49,353 nucleotides of DNA from Endozoicomonas arenosclerae (GTDB lineage Bacteria > Pseudomonadota > Gammaproteobacteria > Pseudomonadales > Endozoicomonadaceae). A model generated the notes under the pieces. The model saw nothing but the letters and a program-made list of their open reading frames with translations, was not told the origin of the DNA and did not search any database. Below are positions 1 through 8,442 of the stretch, one piece after another (position 1 is the stretch's first letter; every line of letters starts with the position of its first letter). The position numbers and the translations under genes are program-made. The stretch covers positions 1-49,353 of the forward strand of contig NZ_LASA01000091.1 in NCBI RefSeq assembly GCF_001562015.1, in the 5' to 3' direction.

Positions 1-1
1 T

Positions 2-3000
2 GATTCTGTGGTCACCAATCTTTTTATCAAGGCTGGGGTGGCTCAGGAGTTCCTGTCTCACCTGATTCAAAGTCATGAAGCACTCAAAAAGTCCCCGGAA
101 GAGTTCATTAACTCATTCAGTTACAACCTGGTACTGGATCAATACTCCAGCGAGTTTGTCGACTTTCTGCGTTATTACGATTACTCCGACCTGATTCTGG
201 CCGATGCAGACGGCAATATTCTGTACACCGTGAACGCCTATGGGGACCTGGGTAAAAATCTCTTCAAAGGGGCTCTGGCTAATACCGCATTTGCAAAAGC
301 CGCAAGGCAAAGTCTTGAAGAGGTCATACCCAAGTACGCTGATGTGGCCATGTATCCACCTATCGGGGATCAAAAGGTCAGCTTCTTTATCTTGCCCCTG
401 GTGGATGAGCGCGAAAACACCACCGGTTTTCTTGCGGTCCAGATTCTGGCTTATAACGTTCAGAATATTTTCGAAAGTGACAGCCAATTTGGTGGTGGCC
501 TGAAGTCCTATCTGGTTGGGGATGATGGTTACATTCGTTACGGTACAGATCTGGATTCAACGCAGTCCATGACGCTCAAAGCGGATAATGCCTTAATCGA
601 TGACTGGTTGGCTCATATCGATGGCGAGGGGGAGTTCCATGAGATTCATGAAGGCGAGCATGATCATGATCATGATCATGACATGGAAATGGAAGAGGCT
701 TATGAGAGTCTTGATAGTGATGCCGAGCTGAATGAACTCTTTGGTGAAGATGTTGACTTGCAAGTAGGCTCATCGAAAAGTGCTCAAATGGAGCAAACTT
801 TACATATCAAGAGTTACACCAATGTATACGGTGAACAGGTGCTTGGCACCTACCATGCCATAGAAGTGGCCGATACGCCTATGTCTCTGGTCTCTGAGGT
901 GAGTCAGGCGGATGCTTTTGCCTCTGTTATCCAGTTCAGAAACCGTCTGGTCTATATCTCTGCAATCACTGCCTTGATCGTAATTCTGATAGCGTTAGTG
1001 ATCACTCGAAGGTTAGTCAGGCCTATTAGAACCATAACCGCCTGGGTTAACAGGGTAGCCTCGGGAGATTATGTTCAGGGCGCGGTGCTCAGTGGTCATA
1101 ATGAGATCAGTGATCTGAGCCGCAGTTTCTCTGAAATGACGGAAAAGCTGCGGAATGTGATCAGCGATAACGACAGGAAAAGCTGGCAGCAGGAAGGACA
1201 GGCGGGCCTCAACAACTGTATGAGGGGGGAATTGGAACTTTCTGAAGTCTGTAAAAATATTGTTTCTTATCTGGCTCGTTATCTGGATATGCAGACCGGG
1301 GCCATGTATGTCATGGACGATGAAAAGCGACTTCAGTTAATGGCTTCCTACGCTTGGAAGCGTCGCAAACAGAGTAAGAACAGTTTTGAGATTGGTGAAG
1401 GTATTGTCGGTCAGGCTGCCATGGAGAGGCAGTCTATTGAGCTGACCAGTCTTCCAGAAGATTACATGAATATTGAGTCAGGCCTTGGCAGTACACCTCC
1501 CAGAGTCATCATTACCGTTCCTCTGATCTATGAGGATGAGATAAAAGGGGTGCTTGAGTTTGCTTTGCTGAGAGAACTCTCTGAAGAGCAGAGAGACTTC
1601 CTTGAAGATGCTCTGGAGAATGTCGCGATAGGCATTAATTCTGCCCAGTACCGCACTCGAGTCAATCAGTTGCTCGATAAAACTACCCGTCAGTCAGAAG
1701 CGATGAAAGAGCAACAGGAAGAGCTTCGGTCAGTAAATGATGAGCTGGAAAGCCGGGCACAAGTTCTGGAGGAATCTCAGGAAGAATTGAAAGCCCAGAG
1801 TGAGGAAATGCAGAAGTCCAATGCTGAGCTTGAAGAGAAAACCGAACTGCTTCAGCAGCAGAAGACGGAGATTGAAAGAAAGAATCTTGATATTGAGCTG
1901 TCGCGAAAAACGCTGGAAGAAAAAGCTAAAGAGCTGGAGCAGGCCAGTAAGTACAAGTCTGAATTCCTGGCCAACATGTCTCATGAACTGAGGACACCGT
2001 TGAACTCATTGTTACTGTTGGCTCAGATGCTGGCAGATAACGATGAGGGCAACCTGACAGAAGACCAGATTGAATCGGCCCAGGTCATCTACAGCGGTGG
2101 TAAGGAACTGCTGGACCTCATAAACGATATCCTTGATCTCTCTAAGGTTGAAGCGGGCAAGATGAGTATCAATCTGGATGACATGGATATTGAAGAACTG
2201 TGTTCCAGTGCCAGAACACTCTTCAAACCGTTGGCTGACAACAAGGGCTTGGACTTTGCTGTCGATATTGAGCCCGGAACGACACAGGTCATTTTGTCTG
2301 ATTCACAGCGAGTGATGCAGATTCTCAAGAACTTCCTTTCCAATGCCTTCAAGTTCACCGAGCAGGGTGGGGTCTATATCAAGGTATTCAGCAGCTGTCG
2401 TACTACGGATCATGGTGATGAAACCTATGTTGCCTTCGCAGTAAGAGATACCGGAATAGGCATACCTGAAGACAAACAGGAAGCCATTTTTGAAGCTTTC
2501 CAGCAGGCTGATGGTTCAACCAGCAGAAAATATGGTGGTACAGGGCTTGGGTTGGCTATTTCCAGAGAAATGTCGTCCATGCTGGGTGGTTACATTGGCA
2601 TAGAGAGTACGGAAGGGGAAGGGACTACCTTCACGGTTTATCTGCCTGATAACGCGGTTTGCTCTCTCAATGGCGAAAAAGTCATGGCAGAGAGTTTTTC
2701 TCCTGGAGTGAGTAGCGGAAATAGTGCTGAAAAAAAGACCCGGAGTGAACCAGCTTCCAAACCTGCTGCGCAAAAGCCAGCGGAGACTAAAAAAGCGATA
2801 CCCGTAAAAAAACCTAAATCTTCAGGCAGTAAGAATATTCTCATCATTGAAGATGATCAGCACTTCTCTGACATTGTAAAACAACTTTCCGGCAATCATG
2901 GCTACGAATGTCTGGTGGCCGCTACCGGTAAACAGGGCATTCAGCTTGCTCTGGATGAACAGCCTATGGCTATTATCCTTGATCTTGGGTTGCCTGATAT

Positions 3001-3991
3001 GGATGGTGGCGATGTGCTTAAGCAGCTCCAGCAAAACGATTCAACCAAAGATATCCCGGTTCATATTGTTTCTGGTCGTGACCCCGATGAGTTTGAAAGA
3101 CCGGGGGCTGTCGGCTATCTGGTTAAGCCTGTCACAGTAGCTGATCTCGAAACTGTGTTTAGTACTTTGGAAGAGGTGCTGTCAGAAGACATTCAACATG
3201 CATTGTTGTTAGACAACGATGAAAAAAGTCGCTCTCACATGGCGAAAATGCTGAAGGATAAAGGCATGAATATCGCTGAGGTGGCTTCTGCTGAGGAGGC
3301 CCGTTCATTATTGGAGGAAGGACACTGGCAATGTCTGGTGATGGACGTTGATTTGCCGGATTCCAGTGGTCTGGAGTTTCTGCAACAGCTTCAGGAAAAG
3401 ATGGGAGACAAAATGCCTTCCATCGTTATTCATACCGATAAGAAGCTGACCCCGGACGATCAGAAGGAGTTTCAGAAATACACCCGTGCGTTGGTGATGA
3501 AAGGTGACTATGCGTCTGAACGTGTGATGGATGAAGTCAGCCTGTTCATCCATTCCATTGAGAAGTCTGCTCCGGAAGAAATGAAACCGGCCACAGAATC
3601 TGTCAGCAACAAGTCGTTGGATGGGCACAAAATTTTGCTGGTGGATGATGATCTGAGAAACACCTTTGCTCTGTCTAAGGGGCTTCAGTCACTCGGTCTG
3701 GAAGTGGTGATTGCAGATAACGGTCAGAATGCTCTGGAAAAGCTGGATGAGGAAGAAGGCATTGAGTTGGTTCTGATGGATATCATGATGCCGGTTATGG
3801 ATGGCTACGAGGCCATGCAGAAAATGAGGGAGATTGATCGCCTCAAAGAAATGCCCGTCATTGCCCTGACAGCCAAGGCCATGTCTGATGACAAGGCCAA
3901 ATGCATTGATGCCGGAGCCAATGATTACATGACCAAGCCAGTGGATATCGACAAACTGGTTGAAATGATCAAGGTCTGGTTATTCAAATGA
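2..3991 (+). CDS. Hybrid sensor histidine kinase with three receiver domains (5' partial)
   Basis: This is a membrane hybrid histidine kinase. The frame is open to the left edge, so the true start and a first membrane segment are probably outside the window; the GTG at 8 is only the first possible start inside it. Numbering from that GTG, residues 1-310 look like a periplasmic Cache-type sensor. A membrane helix follows at about 314-336, then HAMP (about 337-390), GAF (about 410-550), and a long coiled coil (about 560-650). The HisKA motif SHELRTP has His659, and the ATPase domain carries DTGIGIP and GTGLGLAIS. Three receiver domains follow, with likely acceptor aspartates at 992, 1113 and 1258. 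The middle receiver is the most divergent. An Ala/Lys/Pro-rich linker precedes the first receiver. The sensor carries a His-Asp repeat loop at about residues 218-225. The stop codon overlaps cheR by 4 bp, indicating translational coupling. Confidence 0.93.
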   Translation, partial: DSVVTNLFIKAGVAQEFLSHLIQSHEALKKSPEEFINSFSYNLVLDQYSSEFVDFLRYYDYSDLILADADGNILYTVNAYGDLGKNLFKGALANTAFAKAARQSLEEVIPKYADVAMYPPIGDQKVSFFILPLVDERENTTGFLAVQILAYNVQNIFESDSQFGGGLKSYLVGDDGYIRYGTDLDSTQSMTLKADNALIDDWLAHIDGEGEFHEIHEGEHDHDHDHDMEMEEAYESLDSDAELNELFGEDVDLQVGSSKSAQMEQTLHIKSYTNVYGEQVLGTYHAIEVADTPMSLVSEVSQADAFASVIQFRNRLVYISAITALIVILIALVITRRLVRPIRTITAWVNRVASGDYVQGAVLSGHNEISDLSRSFSEMTEKLRNVISDNDRKSWQQEGQAGLNNCMRGELELSEVCKNIVSYLARYLDMQTGAMYVMDDEKRLQLMASYAWKRRKQSKNSFEIGEGIVGQAAMERQSIELTSLPEDYMNIESGLGSTPPRVIITVPLIYEDEIKGVLEFALLRELSEEQRDFLEDALENVAIGINSAQYRTRVNQLLDKTTRQSEAMKEQQEELRSVNDELESRAQVLEESQEELKAQSEEMQKSNAELEEKTELLQQQKTEIERKNLDIELSRKTLEEKAKELEQASKYKSEFLANMSHELRTPLNSLLLLAQMLADNDEGNLTEDQIESAQVIYSGGKELLDLINDILDLSKVEAGKMSINLDDMDIEELCSSARTLFKPLADNKGLDFAVDIEPGTTQVILSDSQRVMQILKNFLSNAFKFTEQGGVYIKVFSSCRTTDHGDETYVAFAVRDTGIGIPEDKQEAIFEAFQQADGSTSRKYGGTGLGLAISREMSSMLGGYIGIESTEGEGTTFTVYLPDNAVCSLNGEKVMAESFSPGVSSGNSAEKKTRSEPASKPAAQKPAETKKAIPVKKPKSSGSKNILIIEDDQHFSDIVKQLSGNHGYECLVAATGKQGIQLALDEQPMAIILDLGLPDMDGGDVLKQLQQNDSTKDIPVHIVSGRDPDEFERPGAVGYLVKPVTVADLETVFSTLEEVLSEDIQHALLLDNDEKSRSHMAKMLKDKGMNIAEVASAEEARSLLEEGHWQCLVMDVDLPDSSGLEFLQQLQEKMGDKMPSIVIHTDKKLTPDDQKEFQKYTRALVMKGDYASERVMDEVSLFIHSIEKSAPEEMKPATESVSNKSLDGHKILLVDDDLRNTFALSKGLQSLGLEVVIADNGQNALEKLDEEEGIELVLMDIMMPVMDGYEAMQKMREIDRLKEMPVIALTAKAMSDDKAKCIDAGANDYMTKPVDIDKLVEMIKVWLFK

Positions 3992-4818
3992 CAGAACCCA
4001 GGGAAACGGATCAGGATTTTGAGCTGAAGCTTTTGCTGACAGCAGTTGAAGAGAAGTATGGCTATGAATTTGGCAGTTATGCCAGAGCGTCCTTAATGCG
4101 TCGTGTAAGAAGGCATATGCAGATGTCTGGTGTGGAGCATATCAGTGATTTGATTCCTTTGTTTCTGCACGATGAATCTGCCTTTGCTGCGTTTGTGAAA
4201 GATATGTCTGTGGTTGTGACTGAGATGTTTCGAAATCCAGACTTCTTTAAATCGCTCCGGGAAAACATCGTCCCTATATTAAAGACCTACCCCTTTATCA
4301 AAGTTTGGCATGCAGGCTGTGCCAGCGGTCAGGAAGCGTACTCCATGGCCATACTGCTGGATGAAGAAGGTTTGCTCGATCGTTGTCAGATTTATGCCAC
4401 AGACTTTAATGACCAGGCGTTGCGTCATGCCAAAACCGGCATTTATCCTGAAGAGGATATGGCGCTCTATGAGGAAAATTATCGTCAGGCAGGTGGTACG
4501 AAAGAGCTGTCTAAATACTGCCACCGGGGTTATGACTCCGTTAAGTTTAATGGTCGGCTGGCCGAGCATATTACCTTTGCTAATCATAATCTGGTTACTG
4601 ATGGGGTCTTTGGTGAGATGAACCTGATTTTGTGTCGCAATGTCCTTATCTACTTCAACCAGGATTTGCAGAACCGGGTGTTGCAATTATTGTTTGATAG
4701 CCTCTGTTCCAGAGGCATTCTCTGTATTGGCAAGCGGGAAAACATTCAGTTCAGTTCCATTGGTGATCAGCTGGAAGTCGCAGATAGAAATCAGAAAATT
4801 TACAGGAAGAAAATCTGA
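3988..4818 (+). CDS. cheR: CheR-type protein-glutamate O-methyltransferase
   Basis: This is a 276-residue CheR-family methyltransferase, predicted to use S-adenosylmethionine to methylate glutamates on a receptor or partner protein. The N-terminal helical CheR domain (about 10-70) contains the RRVRRHM stretch. The C-terminal domain has the SAM-binding motif GCASGQEAYS, the acidic ATDFN motif and the LCRNVLIYF signature. Length is normal for a stand-alone CheR. It overlaps the upstream hybrid kinase by ATGA and the downstream CheB by TGATG, so the three genes are translationally coupled. No classical MCP, CheA or CheW gene is visible, so the methylation target is unclear; the hybrid kinase itself is one possibility (inference). 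Confidence 0.93.
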   Translation: MTEPRETDQDFELKLLLTAVEEKYGYEFGSYARASLMRRVRRHMQMSGVEHISDLIPLFLHDESAFAAFVKDMSVVVTEMFRNPDFFKSLRENIVPILKTYPFIKVWHAGCASGQEAYSMAILLDEEGLLDRCQIYATDFNDQALRHAKTGIYPEEDMALYEENYRQAGGTKELSKYCHRGYDSVKFNGRLAEHITFANHNLVTDGVFGEMNLILCRNVLIYFNQDLQNRVLQLLFDSLCSRGILCIGKRENIQFSSIGDQLEVADRNQKIYRKKI

Positions 4819-5393
4819 TGGCGCGCTCGCTGGTGGTGATAGGAGCTTCTGCAGGAGGACTTTCGGCACTGGAAAGCTTGTTGAATGAATTAGGTAAAAA
4901 CTTTTCATTACCTATTGTTGTCACCAAACATTTGGCTTCTGGAGACGAAGAGGGTTTGCATAAAGTCCTGAGTAAGACTTCTCCAATGGAGGTCTCCATT
5001 GCCTGCGACAAACAGCCAATGGAAAGGAATCATGTCTATCTGGCACCGGGTGGGTACCATTTGCAGATTGAAGACAAAGATACTTTGAGTCTGAGTGTGG
5101 ATGAACAAGTCTGCCACTCTAGGCCTTCTGTGGATGTACTCTTTCAATCGGCTGCTGACGTATTCGGAAAAAAGCTGTTGGGTGTCGTATTAACCGGAGC
5201 CAATCGGGATGGTGCTGAAGGTATCAAGGCGATAAAACAGGCCGGTGGGGTAACCGTTGTTCAGAATCCGGAAACATCGGAAGTCCCTATCATGCCCAAG
5301 TCAGCCATCAGTACCGGCTGTGTGGATTATATTTTGGATTTGAATGATATTGCGATTTGCTTGAAAGACCTGGAGTTCAAGCTCGAAAAATAA
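4818..5393 (+). CDS. cheB: CheB-type methylesterase domain protein without receiver domain
   Basis: This 191-residue protein is only the catalytic domain of CheB, the protein-glutamate methylesterase/deamidase that opposes CheR. The catalytic triad is visible: Ser11 in GASAGG, His38 in TKH, and Asp131 in the NRDGAEG motif. Chemotaxis CheB normally carries an N-terminal receiver domain that activates it, and none is present here. The enzyme must be controlled in another way, perhaps by one of the kinase's receiver domains. It overlaps cheR by one base and is followed after 15 bp by the diguanylate cyclase gene. Stand-alone CheB domains are known next to hybrid kinases in other proteobacteria. 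Confidence 0.92.
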   Translation: MARSLVVIGASAGGLSALESLLNELGKNFSLPIVVTKHLASGDEEGLHKVLSKTSPMEVSIACDKQPMERNHVYLAPGGYHLQIEDKDTLSLSVDEQVCHSRPSVDVLFQSAADVFGKKLLGVVLTGANRDGAEGIKAIKQAGGVTVVQNPETSEVPIMPKSAISTGCVDYILDLNDIAICLKDLEFKLEK

Positions 5394-5408
5394 ATCAGGG
5401 GAGCTGTC

Positions 5409-6773
5409 ATGGATGACAAGCCTAAAGTCAAAATTCTGGTAGTTGACGATCGTCAGGAGAACCTTCTGGCGATGAGCAAGCTGCTCAAACCTCTGGGTGC
5501 TGAGGTACACAAGGTGGATTCCGGTGAGGCTGCGTTGTCTGAAGTTTTGCACCATCACTTTGCTGTAATTCTGCTGGATGTTCAGATGCCGGGCATGGAT
5601 GGCTTTGAAACAGCAACCCTCCTGCACAGTAACAAGCAAACCTCCAGCATTCCTATCATTTTTGTTACCGCCATCAATAAAGATCAGGCTTACATCAGTA
5701 AAGGTTATCAGGCGGGTGCCGTAGATTATCTGCCCAAGCCTATTAATCCTGAAATATTGCTGGGCAAGGTAAAGGTATTCCTGCAGCTTGAAGAGCAGAG
5801 AATCGAACTTGAATCTGTGTCCAAACAATTACGCTGGATCAGTCGCAAGAACAAGTTGTTGCTGGATCATGCCGGAGAGGGCATTGCCGGGCTGGATAGG
5901 GATGGCAGGATATCTTTTATCAACCCTACTGCCTGTGACATGTTGGGTGGGACAGAAGAATCTCTTTTGGGAGAACACATAAGCCAGTTTGTCTTCAATG
6001 CTGAAGGGGAGCAGGCTCTGGAAAAATGGCAAGAGTCCCAGATCAGGCAGGATTGTATGGAAGGTGGGGGTGTTTTCAAAACATCCGATCGTCAATTGTG
6101 GACCCTTTCCAGAAGCAACTTTGCCGCTGAATACAATATGGCCGCCATCGTCAACGAAAAGCAGGAAGTACAGGGCGGAGTACTGCTGTTTCAGGATATT
6201 ACCGAGCGTAAAAAGCTTGAAGAACAGTTGGTGCAAATGGCCAAGTACGACAGCCTGACAGGGTTGGCGAATCGTACCTTGTTCAGAGAGTTTCTCAGTG
6301 CCTCGCTGGCAAGGAGTCAGAGACGTGATAAGAGCACTGCGGTCATGTACCTTGATCTCGACCACTTTAAGGAAATAAACGACACTTTGGGTCACGATGC
6401 CGGTGACCTGTTGTTGAAAAGTGTTTCCGAAAGGTTACAGGAATGTGTCCGTGAAGGTGATCTGGTGGCACGATTGGGTGGTGACGAGTTTGCCATTATT
6501 CTGGACGATGTGGCGGAAGCTTCCGATGCCAAACTGATTGCGGAAAAAATCCTCACTAAAATTCGTGAGCCTCATGACCTTGATGGTGAGGAAAGACATG
6601 TGGGTACCAGTATTGGTATCGCAACTTCTGAAGATACCGGTTCCGACGCGGAAGCTTTGCTTAAGGCAGCTGATGAAGCGATGTATGTTGCCAAGAAAAA
6701 CGGAAGAAATGATTACCGTCTGGCATCCGAGTTAAACAGTGAAGAGAAAGCACAGGCCGAACAGGGCAGCTGA
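5409..6773 (+). CDS. Response regulator diguanylate cyclase (REC-PAS-GGDEF)
   Basis: This 454-residue protein is predicted to make cyclic di-GMP when phosphorylated. The receiver domain (about 8-130) has the phosphoacceptor Asp57 in the LLDVQMPGMDG motif and the conserved Lys in LPKPINPE. A PAS domain covers about 145-270. The GGDEF domain (about 280-440) keeps an intact active-site GGDEF at 357-361. An RxxD product-inhibition site (REGD) lies five residues upstream. A good ribosome site, AGGGGAG, precedes the ATG. It is the last gene of the operon and is the natural output for the hybrid kinase. A short hairpin spans its stop codon. Confidence 0.94.
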   Translation: MDDKPKVKILVVDDRQENLLAMSKLLKPLGAEVHKVDSGEAALSEVLHHHFAVILLDVQMPGMDGFETATLLHSNKQTSSIPIIFVTAINKDQAYISKGYQAGAVDYLPKPINPEILLGKVKVFLQLEEQRIELESVSKQLRWISRKNKLLLDHAGEGIAGLDRDGRISFINPTACDMLGGTEESLLGEHISQFVFNAEGEQALEKWQESQIRQDCMEGGGVFKTSDRQLWTLSRSNFAAEYNMAAIVNEKQEVQGGVLLFQDITERKKLEEQLVQMAKYDSLTGLANRTLFREFLSASLARSQRRDKSTAVMYLDLDHFKEINDTLGHDAGDLLLKSVSERLQECVREGDLVARLGGDEFAIILDDVAEASDAKLIAEKILTKIREPHDLDGEERHVGTSIGIATSEDTGSDAEALLKAADEAMYVAKKNGRNDYRLASELNSEEKAQAEQGS

Positions 6774-6783
6774 AGCTGCCCTG
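6762..6783. terminator. Hairpin over the stop codon between convergent genes
   Basis: Nine perfect base pairs (CAGGGCAGC with GCTGCCCTG) close a TGAA loop, and the loop contains the diguanylate cyclase stop codon. There is no T tract on either side, so it is not a textbook intrinsic terminator. Its place between convergent genes suggests it ends or protects both transcripts. Confidence 0.45.
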
Positions 6784-6794
6784 ATGATTAACGG

Positions 6795-8060
6795 TTACAC
6801 ATCAAATGAATCGCCGAGTTTCTTCTCAACCAATACTTTTCTGAGCTTGGCAAACCGAGGTAGTCCATTCAGGTAAGGAGGATACTCCTCACCTTCAATC
6901 AGAGGCTCCAGGTATTCACGGCAAACCGGCGTAATACCAAAGCCATCTTCATCTATGAATTCCATAGGCATTTTCTTTTCGAAATTGGCCACTTCTTCCA
7001 GTTGAACCTCGCCAATGGACCAGCGATAAGGTGCGTTGGATTCCCGGGTAATGCTTGGCATCACAGCATTCTTGCCAGTAACCGCCAGTTCAACCGCAGC
7101 CTTGCCAACCGCATAAGCCTGTTCAACATCGACTCTTGAAGCAATATGTCGGGCTGAGCGTTGCAGGTAATCTGCGACCGCATAGTGATATTTAAAGCCA
7201 TGCTCCCGCTTAATCATGGTGCACAGCGCCGGGGCAACACCACCCAGCTGATGGTGACCAAAGGAATCAATAACTGTGGTAGAAGCTGAGACAAAGCTGC
7301 CATCAGCGTATTTGGCTCCTTCCGAAGCCACGATGACGCAGTAACCTTCTTCATCCACGGTTTTCTTAACTTTGGCCAGAAACTTCTCTTTGTTCAGCGG
7401 TGTTTCCGGGAACACGATAATATGGGGTGGATCACCATCCTGACGGGCTGCCAGACCAGCTGCAGCGGCCAGCCAGCCAGCGTGACGTCCCATAACTTCC
7501 ATGACAAAGACTTTGGTCGACGTATCGCACATAGAAGCAATGTCGTGGCTCGCTTCCTTGGTGGATACCGCCAGATACTTGGCCGCAGAACCAAAGCCCG
7601 GGCAGTTGTCGGTGACGGCCAGATCGTTATCAATGGTTTTGGGAATACCGATACAGGTGATGGGATAACCCATTTTCTCACTGAGCTGGGATACCTTCAG
7701 GGCGGTATCCATGGAGTCGTTACCACCGTTATAGAAGAAGTAACCAATATTATGAGCCTGGAATACTTCGATCAGTCGGCGATACTCCGCTTCACTTTCT
7801 TCAAAAGACTTGAGCTTGTAGCGACAGGAACCAAATGCGCCACCAGGCGTCCTGTGAAGCGCACCAATGGCTTCATGAGATTCCTGGCTGGTGTCGATCA
7901 GTTCTTCCCTTAAAGCGCCCAGAATACCATTATGACCCGCATAGACCTTACCAATTGTTTCCGGGTAGCGACGAGCAGTCTCGATAACGGCGCAGGCACT
8001 GGCGTTGATAACAGCTGTTACGCCTCCTGACTGTGCATAAAATGCATGCTTGATTGACAT
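6795..8060 (-). CDS. pfp: Pyrophosphate-dependent 6-phosphofructokinase
   Basis: This 421-residue protein belongs to the phosphofructokinase A superfamily and phosphorylates fructose 6-phosphate to the 1,6-bisphosphate in the cytoplasm. Two motifs point to pyrophosphate as phosphate donor. GGNDS carries Asp where ATP enzymes have Gly, and PKTIDND carries Lys where ATP enzymes have PGTIDND. The sugar-phosphate motif VMGRHAGW is intact. The length fits the roughly 400-residue PPi-type enzymes better than the 320-residue bacterial ATP enzymes. With pyrophosphate the step is reversible, so it can serve glycolysis and gluconeogenesis. It stands alone, convergent with the signalling operon and divergent from mpl. 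Confidence 0.93.
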   Translation of the reverse strand: MSIKHAFYAQSGGVTAVINASACAVIETARRYPETIGKVYAGHNGILGALREELIDTSQESHEAIGALHRTPGGAFGSCRYKLKSFEESEAEYRRLIEVFQAHNIGYFFYNGGNDSMDTALKVSQLSEKMGYPITCIGIPKTIDNDLAVTDNCPGFGSAAKYLAVSTKEASHDIASMCDTSTKVFVMEVMGRHAGWLAAAAGLAARQDGDPPHIIVFPETPLNKEKFLAKVKKTVDEEGYCVIVASEGAKYADGSFVSASTTVIDSFGHHQLGGVAPALCTMIKREHGFKYHYAVADYLQRSARHIASRVDVEQAYAVGKAAVELAVTGKNAVMPSITRESNAPYRWSIGEVQLEEVANFEKKMPMEFIDEDGFGITPVCREYLEPLIEGEEYPPYLNGLPRFAKLRKVLVEKKLGDSFDV

Positions 8061-8442
8061 CCTGAGTGATTCTCGCTGAATGAGTGATCTTGGTTTTGTG
8101 AGTTTATGTTGTTTTATGGTAGAACAGGTTTTGCAGTGAATGATACTTAAAACCGTTCACTTTGTCCGTTTATTTAGCGTGAAATTTTTTAGGGAAAAAA
8201 GTGACGGAAAAGTAACTTTTTTCGCTGTTTGTGCACCATTCTAACTCGTTGCCTCCGCCCTACAATCATCTGCTTGAGGTAAACATCCTGATAGACTGGG
8301 GAGTCTGTTATTATTAGCATCAGCAAAAACGATGCCATTTCAGGGAAGGCGCCAAAAGATGATGACCATGTCAGGCATTCGTCACAGGTTAATTCTGTCA
8401 GAAATAAACTTCGTACCGTGATCATTGATGAGTAAGGGTGAT
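8061..8442. other. Intergenic region between divergent phosphofructokinase and mpl
   Basis: This 382-bp spacer must hold promoters for both flanking genes, but no clear -35/-10 pair can be assigned by eye. It contains an 8-bp inverted repeat (AAAAAAGT at 8195-8202 and ACTTTTTT at 8215-8222) and a small AGACT-GGGG-AGTCT hairpin near 8290. No gene is seen. Confidence 0.4.

Noticed and set aside
576-773. Minus-strand frame rich in His and Asp
   Set aside because: It is the mirror of the GATCAT repeat inside the hybrid kinase; no ribosome site and the sense frame is clearly real.
8195-8222. AAAAAAGT/ACTTTTTT inverted repeat as a terminator
   Set aside because: It lies between divergent genes where no transcript should end, and homopolymer stems of this kind are common in AT-rich spacers.
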